Below, in pieces: positions 1-7,190 of a DNA stretch of 64,000 nucleotides; the stretch's first letter is position 1, and every line of letters begins with the position of its first letter. Location: positions 365,336 through 429,335 of the forward strand of contig JAEZET010000001.1 in assembly GCA_023433065.1 (NCBI GenBank). Reading direction: 5' to 3'. Both the position numbers and the translations under genes were made by a program. This DNA is from Cyanobacteria bacterium OH_CBrB_359. GTDB taxonomy: Bacteria > Cyanobacteriota > Vampirovibrionia > Gastranaerophilales > Gastranaerophilaceae. Below the pieces are notes generated by a model. It saw only the letters and a program-made list of their open reading frames with translations. It did no database searches and was not told the DNA's origin.

Positions 1-986
1 CCAACGTATGAGCTTGCCATAATACCGCCTTTTTTAACGGCATCATTTAGCATAGCAAGTGCAGCCGTAGTACCATGGGCTCCCACATGCTCTAATCCCA
101 TTGCCTGAAAAATTCCCGCAACACTATCTCCTATTGCAGGGGTCGGTGCTAAAGATAAATCAATTACCCCAAAGGTAATATTAAGTTTTTGTGCAAGTTC
201 TCGGCCTACGACTTCACCTGTAGTTGTAATTTTAAATGCTGTTTGCTTGATTTTATTGGCTAATTCTCCAAAGTCCGCATCCTTAGGCAAAGTTTCAACA
301 GCCGCCCTAACAACACCTGGCCCTGAAACCCCTATATTTAATTCGCATTCAGGCTCACCTAAGCCATGAAAAGCACCTGCCATAAAAGGATTATCCCCGG
401 GTGAATTGCAAAAACATACCAGCTTTGCAGCTCCGATTCCGTCCTTATCTGCAGTCAATACTGCTGCCTGTTTAATAATCCCAGCCATTTTATTAACAGC
501 ATCCATATTAATCCCTGCTTTTGAGGTTGCCAGGTTGACTGACGAGCATATTTTTTGGGTCACTGAAAGCGCCTCGGGAATACTGTCCATAAGCAAAATA
601 TCACCTTTAGTGGCACCCTTTTCAACCAGAGCTCCGAATCCGCCTATAAAATCTACACCTACATCCTGAGCTGCCTTATCCAGTACTTTTGCGAGATAAA
701 CATAATCGGGATTCTTGCAAGATTCTCCTATAATTGAAATCGGAGTAACTGCTATTCTTTTATTTACGATAGGAATAGAATATTCATCTTCAATTTCTTC
801 TGCATAAGAACATAAGTTTTTAGCGTATTTAAGTATTTTATTGTAAATTTTATCCCCAACAGCCTTAACATCTTCATGAGCACAATCCCTCAAACTTAAA
901 GAAAGAGTAACTGTCCTTATATCAAGGTTTTGCAGCTTTATCATATTTATAGTTTCTATAACGGAATCCGTATCAAAAAAATTCAT
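1..986 (-). CDS. UPF0210 (DUF711) family protein, C-terminus cut by window edge
   Basis: The frame is open from the ATG at 984-986 to the left edge and gives about 328 residues of a family usually near 450, so the C-terminal part lies outside. Recognisable UPF0210 stretches include 'RTVTLSLSLRDCAHEDVKA' near residue 20, 'PISIIGESCKNPDY', 'VDFIGGFGALVEKG', 'CFCNSPGDNPFMAGAFHG' and 'NIGVSGPGVVRAAVE'. A purine-rich site (AGGCGG) sits just upstream of the start. The ACT-domain gene ends 9 bp upstream, and this UPF0237-UPF0210 pairing is common in anaerobes. The family has a solved fold but no firmly assigned reaction, so no function is claimed. Confidence 0.9.
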   Translation of the reverse strand, partial: MNFFDTDSVIETINMIKLQNLDIRTVTLSLSLRDCAHEDVKAVGDKIYNKILKYAKNLCSYAEEIEDEYSIPIVNKRIAVTPISIIGESCKNPDYVYLAKVLDKAAQDVGVDFIGGFGALVEKGATKGDILLMDSIPEALSVTQKICSSVNLATSKAGINMDAVNKMAGIIKQAAVLTADKDGIGAAKLVCFCNSPGDNPFMAGAFHGLGEPECELNIGVSGPGVVRAAVETLPKDADFGELANKIKQTAFKITTTGEVVGRELAQKLNITFGVIDLSLAPTPAIGDSVAGIFQAMGLEHVGAHGTTAALAMLNDAVKKGGIMASSYV

Positions 987-995
987 TTCTACCGC

Positions 996-1274
996 CTATA
1001 TCGTATGCATTTTATCAAAAATCTGTTTTTTCTGTACCCAGATTTCCATCCCTAAATCGCTTCCTGTTTTTAAAAGCCCTTCCTTTATTTCTTTAAAAGA
1101 AAAATCAGATTTGCCCATATCTCCGAGCAAAAACATTACAAAATAATCCTGCATAATTGTCTGTTTAATATCTTCAATATTTACCTTATATTTAGCAAGC
1201 GCTGCCGTAATCTCTGCTACTATACCTATTTTGTCTTGTCCTGAGAGGGTAACTATTATTTTTTGTTCTTTCAT
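996..1274 (-). CDS. ACT domain-containing protein (UPF0237 type)
   Basis: This 92-residue protein is essentially one ACT domain. It opens with 'KIIVTLSGQDKIGIVAEIT', the usual first strand and ligand loop, and continues with 'VNIEDIKQTIMQDYFVMFLL'. ACT domains of this GcvR-like class bind small ligands such as amino acids and often act as regulatory partners. It is the first gene of a two-gene operon with the UPF0210 gene 9 bp downstream, so the two products probably work together. Ligand and target are not visible from the sequence. Confidence 0.9.
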   Translation of the reverse strand: MKEQKIIVTLSGQDKIGIVAEITAALAKYKVNIEDIKQTIMQDYFVMFLLGDMGKSDFSFKEIKEGLLKTGSDLGMEIWVQKKQIFDKMHTI

Positions 1275-1409
1275 TTTTCTTTCCTTTTAGTCCTTAATCA
1301 CATTTTAGCACAGTATAATTTTATAAAAATATTGTTACGTTTGTTCAAAATAGTAACTGATAACGGATTTTACGGTAAAATAACTAAAGAAGGTTAGGTT
1401 GAACTAGGC

Positions 1410-2351
1410 ATGCAAGATAAATTGTCTTCTATCAAGAACGTTAGAGAGCTCAACATAAGCATTACAGCCTATCGGGCTCTGCTTATTTTAAGTTTATTGC
1501 TTGAAAAACCTTTAACCAAGGAAGAAATCGTTAATGTTTTAAAAAATGATTTTATAACATCAAACTCTTACTCTCATGACACAATCAGGGTAACATTAAA
1601 TACCCTAAAAGCAGTTGGTTGTATGATTTCTCGCCCTACATCAAAAAATAATTACAAATATATACTATTATCTCACCCTTTTGGATTTGATTTAACCCCT
1701 GAACAAGTAAAATGTCTTTCTCTTATAAGAGAAAATATAGTCAAACTGGGCGATTGGCAGCTTGTTTTGAGCATAAATGACCTTTATCAAAAAATAGCGG
1801 CAATTACAAAAAATCCTTGTTATATAGAAATAATTAACAACGCAAAGCCAATGATTGAAATAAACAAGGAAATTTTAAAATCACTCGTTGAATATGCACA
1901 AAATAAAAACAGGCTTTTAATTCAATATAAATCAGTTGAACAAGGCATTCAAGAATTAGAAATTATACCTGATAAAATATTTTATGAATCCGACAAACTA
2001 TATTTATGGTGCTATCTTTATAAATATGACAGCTACAGCTATCTTAGAGTAGACCGTATAAAAGCTATTAAAAAAAGCTCTGACCTCGCCCATATAATTA
2101 AAAAAGAAAGTTATAAAGCAGTATATTCAATCAAAGGCGATGCCATTTCAACATTTAAACTTCAGGATAATGAAAAAATTATTGAAACAACCCCCCAATA
2201 TATCTTAATAGAAGCCGAAGTAGTTAACGAATTTAAGTTTATACAAAGGCTGCTTCTGTTTGGAGCTGATTTCAAACTTCTAAACCCTTCCCGCCTTAAA
2301 GAAAAATTAATATCTAAACTCGAATCCGTAAAACAGGGATATTTATTATGA
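1410..2351 (+). CDS. WYL domain-containing transcriptional regulator (first of a pair)
   Basis: The 313-residue protein has an N-terminal winged-helix region (about residues 15-85, 'AYRALLILSLLLEKPLTKEE' then 'SHDTIRVTLNTLKAVG') and a C-terminal WYL-type domain (about 165-245, with 'RLLIQYKS' and 'YSYLRVDRIKAI'). WYL domains sense nucleic acid or nucleotide ligands in many bacterial regulators. The stop overlaps the start of the next gene (ATGA, 4 bp), which encodes a second protein of the same architecture, so the two are translationally coupled and probably act as a heterodimer or tandem pair. The target promoter is unknown. It is divergent from the ACT-domain gene. Confidence 0.85.
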   Translation: MQDKLSSIKNVRELNISITAYRALLILSLLLEKPLTKEEIVNVLKNDFITSNSYSHDTIRVTLNTLKAVGCMISRPTSKNNYKYILLSHPFGFDLTPEQVKCLSLIRENIVKLGDWQLVLSINDLYQKIAAITKNPCYIEIINNAKPMIEINKEILKSLVEYAQNKNRLLIQYKSVEQGIQELEIIPDKIFYESDKLYLWCYLYKYDSYSYLRVDRIKAIKKSSDLAHIIKKESYKAVYSIKGDAISTFKLQDNEKIIETTPQYILIEAEVVNEFKFIQRLLLFGADFKLLNPSRLKEKLISKLESVKQGYLL

Positions 2352-3280
2352 AACAATTAAACAAAAAGAATGATACGGGATTAAGGGTTCTTGAGATTTT
2401 AAAAATTCTCATCAAAAAGCCTGTCTCCGCTGATGAACTAATTAAAATAATTGAAAACCGCAACAATATAGAAAATATATACAACAAAGAAACTTTGCTT
2501 AAATACTTCAACACACTGGAGCTTGTGGGTTTAAAAATCAGAAAAAGAAAAGAAGATTCTAAATATTCCCTTGAAAATCTGCCTGTTGAAATTAATTTGA
2601 CAGAAAATGAAATCAAAGTCCTGTGCCTGATTGAAGGATATGTCAGAAAGCTTTATCAAAAAAGGCTTGAAAAAACTTTTGACGAATTTTTGGAAAATCT
2701 TGAAAGGTGTTTTTCTAAAGAAACAACATTTATTTATAATTCAATTAAAACAAATAACAAGATGAAAACCGATATAGATTTTTTAAATAATGCTGCTCTC
2801 ATAAGGCAGTTCGAGCAATATTGTATTGAATCGCAAAAACTTAAGATTGAATACAGTAATAAATCCGATGAGGCCACAGAAATATTTATTGTTGAACCAA
2901 AATGCATTGAATACGAAGCAGATAGAGTATATGTGCTTGTTTATAATCCTGCAATCGCACAAAATCAAAAATTACTACTTGATAATATAAAAAATATAAC
3001 TCAGTTGCCTCAAAAAACAGGGGCATACAATACTCCTAACACTGTTATTTTTGAGCTAAAGGGCAGGCTCGCAAAATCGTATAAACTCAAAACTGATGAA
3101 AAAATCATTAACTCTTCCCCTGAATGTATAATTGTTTCAAATTTCTCAGAGGATAAAGATATATTGTTAAAAAGACTTTTAAAATATGGCGAAAACTGTG
3201 TAATTTTGCAGCCAAAATCAGCTCAAAAAGAGTTTCTTGAGCTTGTTAGCAAAATTCTAATAAACCTTGAGAAAGAATAA
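2348..3280 (+). CDS. WYL domain-containing transcriptional regulator (second of a pair)
   Basis: The 310-residue protein is a diverged paralogue of its upstream neighbour. It has a helix-turn-helix N-terminus ('LRVLEILKILIKKPVSADEL', residues 11-30; 'NKETLLKYFNTLELVGLKI') and a WYL-like C-terminal half ('LKIEYSNKSDEATEIFIVEP', then 'EADRVYVLVYN'). The WYL core is weaker than in the first copy: the usual Y-L-R-V-D-R-I string is replaced by 'KLLLDNIKNI', so ligand binding may have been lost or changed. It starts inside the previous stop and ends 5 bp before the DUF4127 gene. Confidence 0.8.
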   Translation: MKQLNKKNDTGLRVLEILKILIKKPVSADELIKIIENRNNIENIYNKETLLKYFNTLELVGLKIRKRKEDSKYSLENLPVEINLTENEIKVLCLIEGYVRKLYQKRLEKTFDEFLENLERCFSKETTFIYNSIKTNNKMKTDIDFLNNAALIRQFEQYCIESQKLKIEYSNKSDEATEIFIVEPKCIEYEADRVYVLVYNPAIAQNQKLLLDNIKNITQLPQKTGAYNTPNTVIFELKGRLAKSYKLKTDEKIINSSPECIIVSNFSEDKDILLKRLLKYGENCVILQPKSAQKEFLELVSKILINLEKE

Positions 3281-3285
3281 GTAAA

Positions 3286-4695
3286 ATGAAAAAAATTGCG
3301 CTCATACCTATAGATAACAGGCCGGTCTGCTATACACTTGTGGAACAGATTGCAAATATTGATAAAAATATAAAACTTTTTATGCCAAATAAAGAGTTAC
3401 TTGGAGACTTAAATAAAAATGCTGATACAGAAGCAATTTTAAGCTGGCTTTCGAGCCTTAGAGAAATAGATATTCTTGTTATTTCTCTTGATACTATAGC
3501 ATACGGCGGTTTAATCCCTTCAAGAAGAAGTAATGATACTTTTGAACAAATCAAATCAAGACTTGAGAGACTTAAAAAAATCATACTTGGAAAAAATATT
3601 AAAACATATGCATTTTCAAGTATAATGAGGATTTCCAATAACAACATCAATGAGGAAGAAAAAGAGTATTGGTCAAATTACGGGAAAAAGATTTTTGATT
3701 ATTCTTTTAACCTACATAAATCTGAAATTACGCTAGATTCTGAAAGCGATAGAGCGCAAAGCTGCATTTTACCGACTATTCCCCAAGAGATTCTTGATGA
3801 TTATTTAGCTACAAGAAAAAGAAATTTTGAGATTAATAAACTTTATCTTGAGTGGGCAAAGGAAAATTTATTTGAAACTCTTGTATTTTCGAAAGATGAC
3901 TGCGCACAGTACGGGTTCAATGTTAAAGAAGCAAATTCTCTTGCAGAAGAAATTAAGAAAAACGGGCTAAATGCTTTAATAAAAACCGGAGCGGATGAAA
4001 TTCCATTGAGTTTGTTTGCAAGAGCAATATCTCAAGGTTGTAAATTAAAAATTGCACCTGTTTTTTTAGAATCTTCTTCAACAGATAAAATCTCCAAATA
4101 CGAAGATATTTCTGTTTTCCAATCAGTTTATTCTCAAATAACTCTATCAGGAGCTGATGTTTGCGCTATTGATGATGCGGATTTGCTTTTATATATTAAC
4201 AATTTTAAAAATCAGCAGGGCGAAATAGTTATGGGCGTTTTTGAAGAAGGATTCTCCGGTAATTTCCAGCCTTTAGAAAAACCCTACTTTATCGCAGACA
4301 TCTTAAATGCTAACGGTGCTGATAATAAATTTATTGAGGCTTTTTTCAAAAGCAAAATCCATTTTGAAAATTTTTACGGATATGCAGCATGGAACACAAC
4401 AGGCAATACTCTTGGAAGCTCTATCGCTGTAGCTGTTACAAGATTTTTAGCAAAAGATTTTAATAATGATGCATTTAAAAAAGTTCAAATGATAAGATTT
4501 CTCGATGATTGGGCATATCAGGCAAATGTAAGGCAGCTGATTAAAAAGGATTATTTCTCTCCCGATACAAAAGCGGCAAAAAATTACATGAATTATTATG
4601 AAAAAAAATTAAATAATATTTTGGGAACAAATTTTCAAAATATTGACTATTGCTTTCCTTGGGGCAGGTTTTTTGAAATCGAAGTTATAATATAG
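3286..4695 (+). CDS. DUF4127 family protein
   Basis: The 469-residue protein matches the DUF4127 pattern from its first residues: 'KKIALIPIDNRPVCYTLVEQ', then 'LDTIAYGGLIPSRRSN' near 70-85, 'FSSIMRISNNN' near 108 and 'GADEIPLSLFARA' near 230. DUF4127 proteins are cytosolic and occur in Firmicutes and related anaerobes; no reaction has been assigned. The gene follows the WYL regulators by 5 bp, so the three form one operon in which the regulators may control it. The family name is secure. The biological role is not. Confidence 0.85.
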   Translation: MKKIALIPIDNRPVCYTLVEQIANIDKNIKLFMPNKELLGDLNKNADTEAILSWLSSLREIDILVISLDTIAYGGLIPSRRSNDTFEQIKSRLERLKKIILGKNIKTYAFSSIMRISNNNINEEEKEYWSNYGKKIFDYSFNLHKSEITLDSESDRAQSCILPTIPQEILDDYLATRKRNFEINKLYLEWAKENLFETLVFSKDDCAQYGFNVKEANSLAEEIKKNGLNALIKTGADEIPLSLFARAISQGCKLKIAPVFLESSSTDKISKYEDISVFQSVYSQITLSGADVCAIDDADLLLYINNFKNQQGEIVMGVFEEGFSGNFQPLEKPYFIADILNANGADNKFIEAFFKSKIHFENFYGYAAWNTTGNTLGSSIAVAVTRFLAKDFNNDAFKKVQMIRFLDDWAYQANVRQLIKKDYFSPDTKAAKNYMNYYEKKLNNILGTNFQNIDYCFPWGRFFEIEVII

Positions 4696-4705
4696 CTCAT
4701 ACTAC

Positions 4706-4734
4706 TTGACTGTGTAACTTGATTGAGTTAGATT
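4706..4734 (+). promoter_or_regulatory. Sigma-70-type promoter for the 6S-like RNA
   Basis: TTGACT at 4706-4711 and TAGATT at 4729-4734 are separated by 17 bp. The predicted start falls near 4741, a few bases before the closing stem of the candidate RNA. The -35 box matches 5 of 6 consensus bases and the -10 box 4 of 6. Confidence 0.5.
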
Positions 4735-4740
4735 ATATTT

Positions 4741-4919
4741 ACCAAGCAATTTACGCTGTTCAATATCTAATAGCGATGCATAGACTGGAACAAAGTATAA
4801 TTATTCAGATTAGAATTCGCAGGGTACATAAAAAACCTAATATTACAAAATACAAGCGAGTGGCGCATCCTGAAATGAACTGTAAGTATTCAGATTAGCC
4901 GATTCCGCAGGACAAATTG
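4741..4919 (+). ncRNA. Candidate 6S-like RNA
   Basis: This gene-free stretch folds by hand into a 6S-type shape. CAATTT (4747-4752) pairs with AAATTG (4914-4919). The irregular closing stem continues through CTGT/GCAG and AAT/ATT to CTAAT (4767-4771) with ATTAG (4894-4898). The 5' side of the middle (4772-4803) stays single-stranded, and the 3' side holds a small hairpin (TGAA/TTCA, 4876-4892). A terminal hairpin joins TTCAG (4804-4808) to CTGAA (4870-4874) and TTCGC (4816-4820) to GCGAG (4856-4860). The length of about 175 nt and the strong upstream promoter fit 6S RNA, which binds the RNA polymerase holoenzyme. No covariation was tested, so another structured RNA is possible. Confidence 0.45.
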
Positions 4920-4937
4920 AAAATTAAATACTATAAT
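4909..4937 (+). promoter_or_regulatory. tRNA-Leu promoter
   Basis: A perfect TATAAT at 4932-4937 lies 5 bp before the first base of the tRNA. AGGACA at 4909-4914 is spaced 17 bp upstream. Transcription would begin at or next to the mature 5' end. The -35 element overlaps the 3' end of the candidate 6S-like RNA. Confidence 0.45.
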
Positions 4938-4942
4938 ACCAC

Positions 4943-5026
4943 GGGCCTGTGGCGAAATTGGTAGACGCACTAGACTTAGGATCTAGCGCCTTCGGTGTGA
5001 GAGTTCGAGTCTCTCCGGGCCCACCA
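4943..5026 (+). tRNA. tRNA-Leu (anticodon UAG)
   Basis: The acceptor stem GGGCCTG (4943-4949) pairs with CGGGCCC (5016-5022), followed by discriminator A and an encoded CCA. The anticodon stem CTAGA/TCTAG encloses loop CTTAGGA, with anticodon TAG at 4977-4979, reading CUA. A long variable arm (CGCCTTCGGTGTG) gives the class II shape expected for leucine. T-loop GTTCGAGTC is intact. A terminator follows directly. Confidence 0.96.
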
Positions 5027-5033
5027 TTTAAAC

Positions 5034-5059
5034 AAAAAAGAGTCGAAAGGCTCTTTTTT
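5034..5059 (+). terminator. Rho-independent terminator after tRNA-Leu
   Basis: AAAAAAGAGTC (5034-5044) and GGCTCTTTTTT (5049-5059) form a hairpin with a GAAA tetraloop ending in a T run. This places the end of the tRNA-Leu transcript here. Confidence 0.85.
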
Positions 5060-5190
5060 AGTACCTTTACCCGTTTGGAGCTTGGCGATACTATATTTAA
5101 TTACTTTGGAATTAAAAATTAAAATCTAGGTATAGTAAGGGTTTAAGGCGTATTGAAAAGTTCTAACTTTTTATCATTTTTCGACGTTTT

Positions 5191-5415
5191 TTAGATTTTT
5201 TTGATATCATCAAAAAACCTTTCAACATAGTTTTCGAAATCTTTTCGAGGCAAAAGTTTTGCTTTTTGAGTCGTGTAACAAGAATTATTTATTTGTTCTT
5301 CAATTGAGAGTTTACAAAGTACTCGTATTAGGTCAATAAATGCCTTATCACATTCTTCTTTTGTGGGCGTACCTTTCTCAAATGTGTAGATAAAATTGGG
5401 TTTTTTAATTGTCAT
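5191..5415 (-). CDS. Small protein of cassette A (related to the small protein of cassette B)
   Basis: The ATG at 5413-5415 is preceded by GAAAGGAT, a good ribosome site, and gives 74 residues; the longer frame to 5511 lacks such a site. The family was not recognised. The N-terminus ('KKPNFIYTFEKGTPTKEE', then 'AFIDLIRVL') aligns with the 95-residue minus-strand protein at 6813-7100 ('NKPPKYEIKFDGVKYTPEE', 'AYLDFFKVL'), and both end in an acidic, aromatic helix. It is divergent from the PIN-like gene at 5561. After the stop, the frame runs on as a short stretch containing 'KKLELF'. A regulator or antitoxin role would be a guess. Confidence 0.7.
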   Translation of the reverse strand: MTIKKPNFIYTFEKGTPTKEECDKAFIDLIRVLCKLSIEEQINNSCYTTQKAKLLPRKDFENYVERFFDDIKKI

Positions 5416-5560
5416 GATTATATCCTTTCTTTTAATGTAACCAACTAAAAGAAAATTGAAAGAAAGAGTGATGCTGCTTTTAAGCATGTTATAATCACTC
5501 AGAGAACTCAAAATTTAAGAGGTATAAGAAATTTTTATAAATATTGATTTTTGGACCAAA

Positions 5561-6523
5561 TTGACAAAAAAATGGAGACAAAAAAAGAACTTATCGTATT
5601 GTATTTATTTAGAAACATCTGCCGTAAACTACCTTGTCAATACATTTGAAACAAACGAACTTATTGCCATAAAAAAATTAATAAAAGAGGATAAAAATGC
5701 TAGCTTTTTTGTTTCATCAACAACAATAGCCGAAATATTATCGACCCAAGACGAGTTACGCAAAGAACGTTTGATTTATTGCACACAAAATATTTGTAGC
5801 CAAAATTTACTAAATTCTCCATCAGAATTTATAATCAATTATATTAATGCAGGAATGCCTAATGTGGAATCCAAGTATGATTTCTATTCAAAACACCAAT
5901 TAGCTAATACATGGAGAGACCTGTGCAATTGTGTAGATAAAACTTTTATTTATAACCCAAATGAGCTAAAAACAAGAATAAAAGGGTTACAAAAAGAATT
6001 TTCTGAAATTACTAAAGATTTATTTACAGAAAATACACATCTGCAACAAAGCATAGAATATGCAATAAATAAAAATGAAAAATTTAATAATTTAAATGAA
6101 TATGAAATAACAATAAAAAAAATCTCATGGGTATTAATTTTTCTTATATTATGTTGCGGTGTTGATTTAATAGACAATATCGCTATTGAAAAATATTGGA
6201 ATAGGCTAAAATTAGAATCAACAATGGACAGACTTTTATTTTCGATAGAAAATTTAGAACGATTAACAGAAATAGGTCCAATAGTTATGATGGCTAGAAT
6301 GTGGTATAGTCAAAGCGGAAGTAAACATAATCGTGGAACTTTATTGGATATGTTGCACAGCATATATTTGATTTATTGTGACACTTTTTTAACTAACGAC
6401 AAACACTTTTTATCCTTCAAAGATAGTGATGACCATATTAATTTCCGAAAAATTCAATATATTCCAGAAAATTTATTTTTTAAACAATTAAAAAATATTC
6501 TTAGTACGGCAAAAAATATTTAA
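5561..6523 (+). CDS. PIN-like domain protein, putative nuclease effector (cassette A)
   Basis: The 320-residue frame opens at a TTG (5561); no ATG precedes the conserved start of the domain. 'CIYLETSAVNYL' (14-25) resembles the first strand of PIN domains, with Glu18 where Asp is usual, and 'STTIAEIL' follows with Glu58. Near the C-terminus 'LLDMLHSIYLIYCDTFLTND' supplies acidic residues Asp263, Asp274 and Asp280 in the typical PIN order. PIN nucleases cut RNA in toxin-antitoxin and defence systems. A 200-residue helical insertion separates the two halves, longer than in VapC toxins. It sits in a cassette with a small divergent gene. Nuclease activity is inferred only. Confidence 0.65.
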   Translation: MTKKWRQKKNLSYCIYLETSAVNYLVNTFETNELIAIKKLIKEDKNASFFVSSTTIAEILSTQDELRKERLIYCTQNICSQNLLNSPSEFIINYINAGMPNVESKYDFYSKHQLANTWRDLCNCVDKTFIYNPNELKTRIKGLQKEFSEITKDLFTENTHLQQSIEYAINKNEKFNNLNEYEITIKKISWVLIFLILCCGVDLIDNIAIEKYWNRLKLESTMDRLLFSIENLERLTEIGPIVMMARMWYSQSGSKHNRGTLLDMLHSIYLIYCDTFLTNDKHFLSFKDSDDHINFRKIQYIPENLFFKQLKNILSTAKNI

Positions 6524-6529
6524 ATAAAA

Positions 6530-6655
6530 TCAAGCAACCTTTGATAAATACGCAAATCTATCAATTGCGTGAATTATAGAAACCATCTCTGGGGACTTCA
6601 ATTCTTCTACAAATTCGTTTATTAAAAGTTCTAACTGCGCCGCTTTTAGTCCACC
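6530..6655 (-). pseudogene. Start-less 41-codon reading frame (copy P2)
   Basis: Read on the minus strand, the frame begins 'GGLKAAQLELLINEF' at 6655 and ends 'SKVA' at a TGA (6530-6532). An in-frame TAA upstream near 6670 and the absence of any ATG, GTG or TTG before residue 19 mean it cannot start normally. A second frame of exactly the same length at 8282-8407 shares GG-x-K-x-A-x-LELL and the final VA. Its first codons coincide with the tRNA-3'-end-like sequence. It is probably the truncated tail of a mobile-element gene. Confidence 0.45.
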
Positions 6656-6657
6656 AT
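6624..6657 (+). other. tRNA-3'-end-like sequence, candidate attachment-site remnant (cassette A end)
   Basis: AAAAGTTCTAAC at 6624-6635 and CCACCAT at 6651-6657 imitate the T-loop and the CCA end of the tRNA-Leu gene (GTTCGAG at 5003-5009, CCACCATTT at 5021-5029). As at the tRNA, a terminator hairpin begins at once. The T-stem does not pair, so it is not a functional tRNA part. It marks the right end of the first cassette. Confidence 0.5.
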
Positions 6658-6689
6658 AAAAGACATCGATTTAATCGGTGTCTTTTTTT
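6658..6689 (+). terminator. Terminator hairpin at the end of cassette A
   Basis: AAAAGACATCGAT (6658-6670) pairs with ATCGGTGTCTTTT (6674-6686) across a TTA loop and runs into seven Ts. It ends plus-strand transcription from the PIN-like gene and lies directly after the tRNA-3'-like sequence. Confidence 0.75.
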
Positions 6690-6832
6690 CATGCTATTGC
6701 TGGATTTCCGCGCCCTGTAAGTTCGAACAGTATCTTGCATTTTGAGGTGATTTCTAAAAGGTCAATAATAGCAAGGTTTTCAGAAGTTCGAGTTTCTTTT
6801 GGTATCAAAAGTTTAGTCTTTATCTTTATTTT
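6689..6832 (-). pseudogene. Coding-like tail overlapping the small protein gene of cassette B in another frame
   Basis: On the minus strand, one base out of frame with the small protein gene, an open frame continues past its stop as 'KLLIPKETRTSENLAIIDLL' and on to 'FELTGRGNPAIA' before a TGA at 6689-6691. Composition looks coding. The two frames meet in an A-rich tract (6820-6850), so a frameshift may have split one longer protein, or a second gene may start at the TTG within 'KLLIP'. The plus-strand frame here is only its shadow. Confidence 0.4.
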
Positions 6833-7100
6833 TAGGTTTTTTACGTTTTTTGCTTTCTTTAAGCCCTGCTAAAATTGTATCGAAATATTCATCAAATACA
6901 TCATAAATTTCTTTTTGCTCTTTTATCGCATCTACGATGATTTCTGCTTTTTCTTCTTTTACAATGTCTTTTGATTCTTGAATTTGTCTTAGTTGAATTC
7001 TTTGTAGTACTTTAAAAAAGTCAAGATAGGCTTGTTTTGTTTCTTCGGGAGTGTATTTTACTCCGTCAAATTTAATTTCATATTTAGGAGGTTTATTCAT
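6813..7100 (-). CDS. Small protein of cassette B (paralogue of cassette A small protein)
   Basis: The 95-residue protein is charged and helical, with a lysine-rich tail ('SKKRKKPKNKDKD'). Its first 40 residues ('KYEIKFDGVKYTPEETKQAY') align with the small protein at 5191-5415, as does the aromatic acidic stretch 'YDVFDEYFDTIL'. No ribosome site precedes the ATG; instead a promoter places the transcript start at the ATG itself. It is divergent from the zinc-ribbon effector at 7191. No family was recognised. The reading frame may once have been longer, because a coding-like tail continues in another frame. Confidence 0.65.
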   Translation of the reverse strand: MNKPPKYEIKFDGVKYTPEETKQAYLDFFKVLQRIQLRQIQESKDIVKEEKAEIIVDAIKEQKEIYDVFDEYFDTILAGLKESKKRKKPKNKDKD

Positions 7101-7107
7101 GGAATAT

Positions 7108-7135
7108 AATTTAATAATTAATATTGATATGTCAA
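7108..7135 (-). promoter_or_regulatory. Promoter giving a leaderless transcript of the cassette B small gene
   Basis: Read on the minus strand, TTGACA (7130-7135) and TAAATT (7108-7113) are 16 bp apart. The start codon lies 8 bp after the -10 box, so transcription would begin at about the A of ATG. There is no ribosome binding site, in agreement with leaderless translation. Confidence 0.5.
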
Positions 7136-7190
7136 TCTTCCTTAATGACTTTTAATATTAAGTAAAATATATAAATCTTTATAATAAAAT

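Noticed and set aside
6678..6872. A 64-codon plus-strand frame
   Set aside because: It mirrors the coding-like minus-strand tail of the cassette B small gene.
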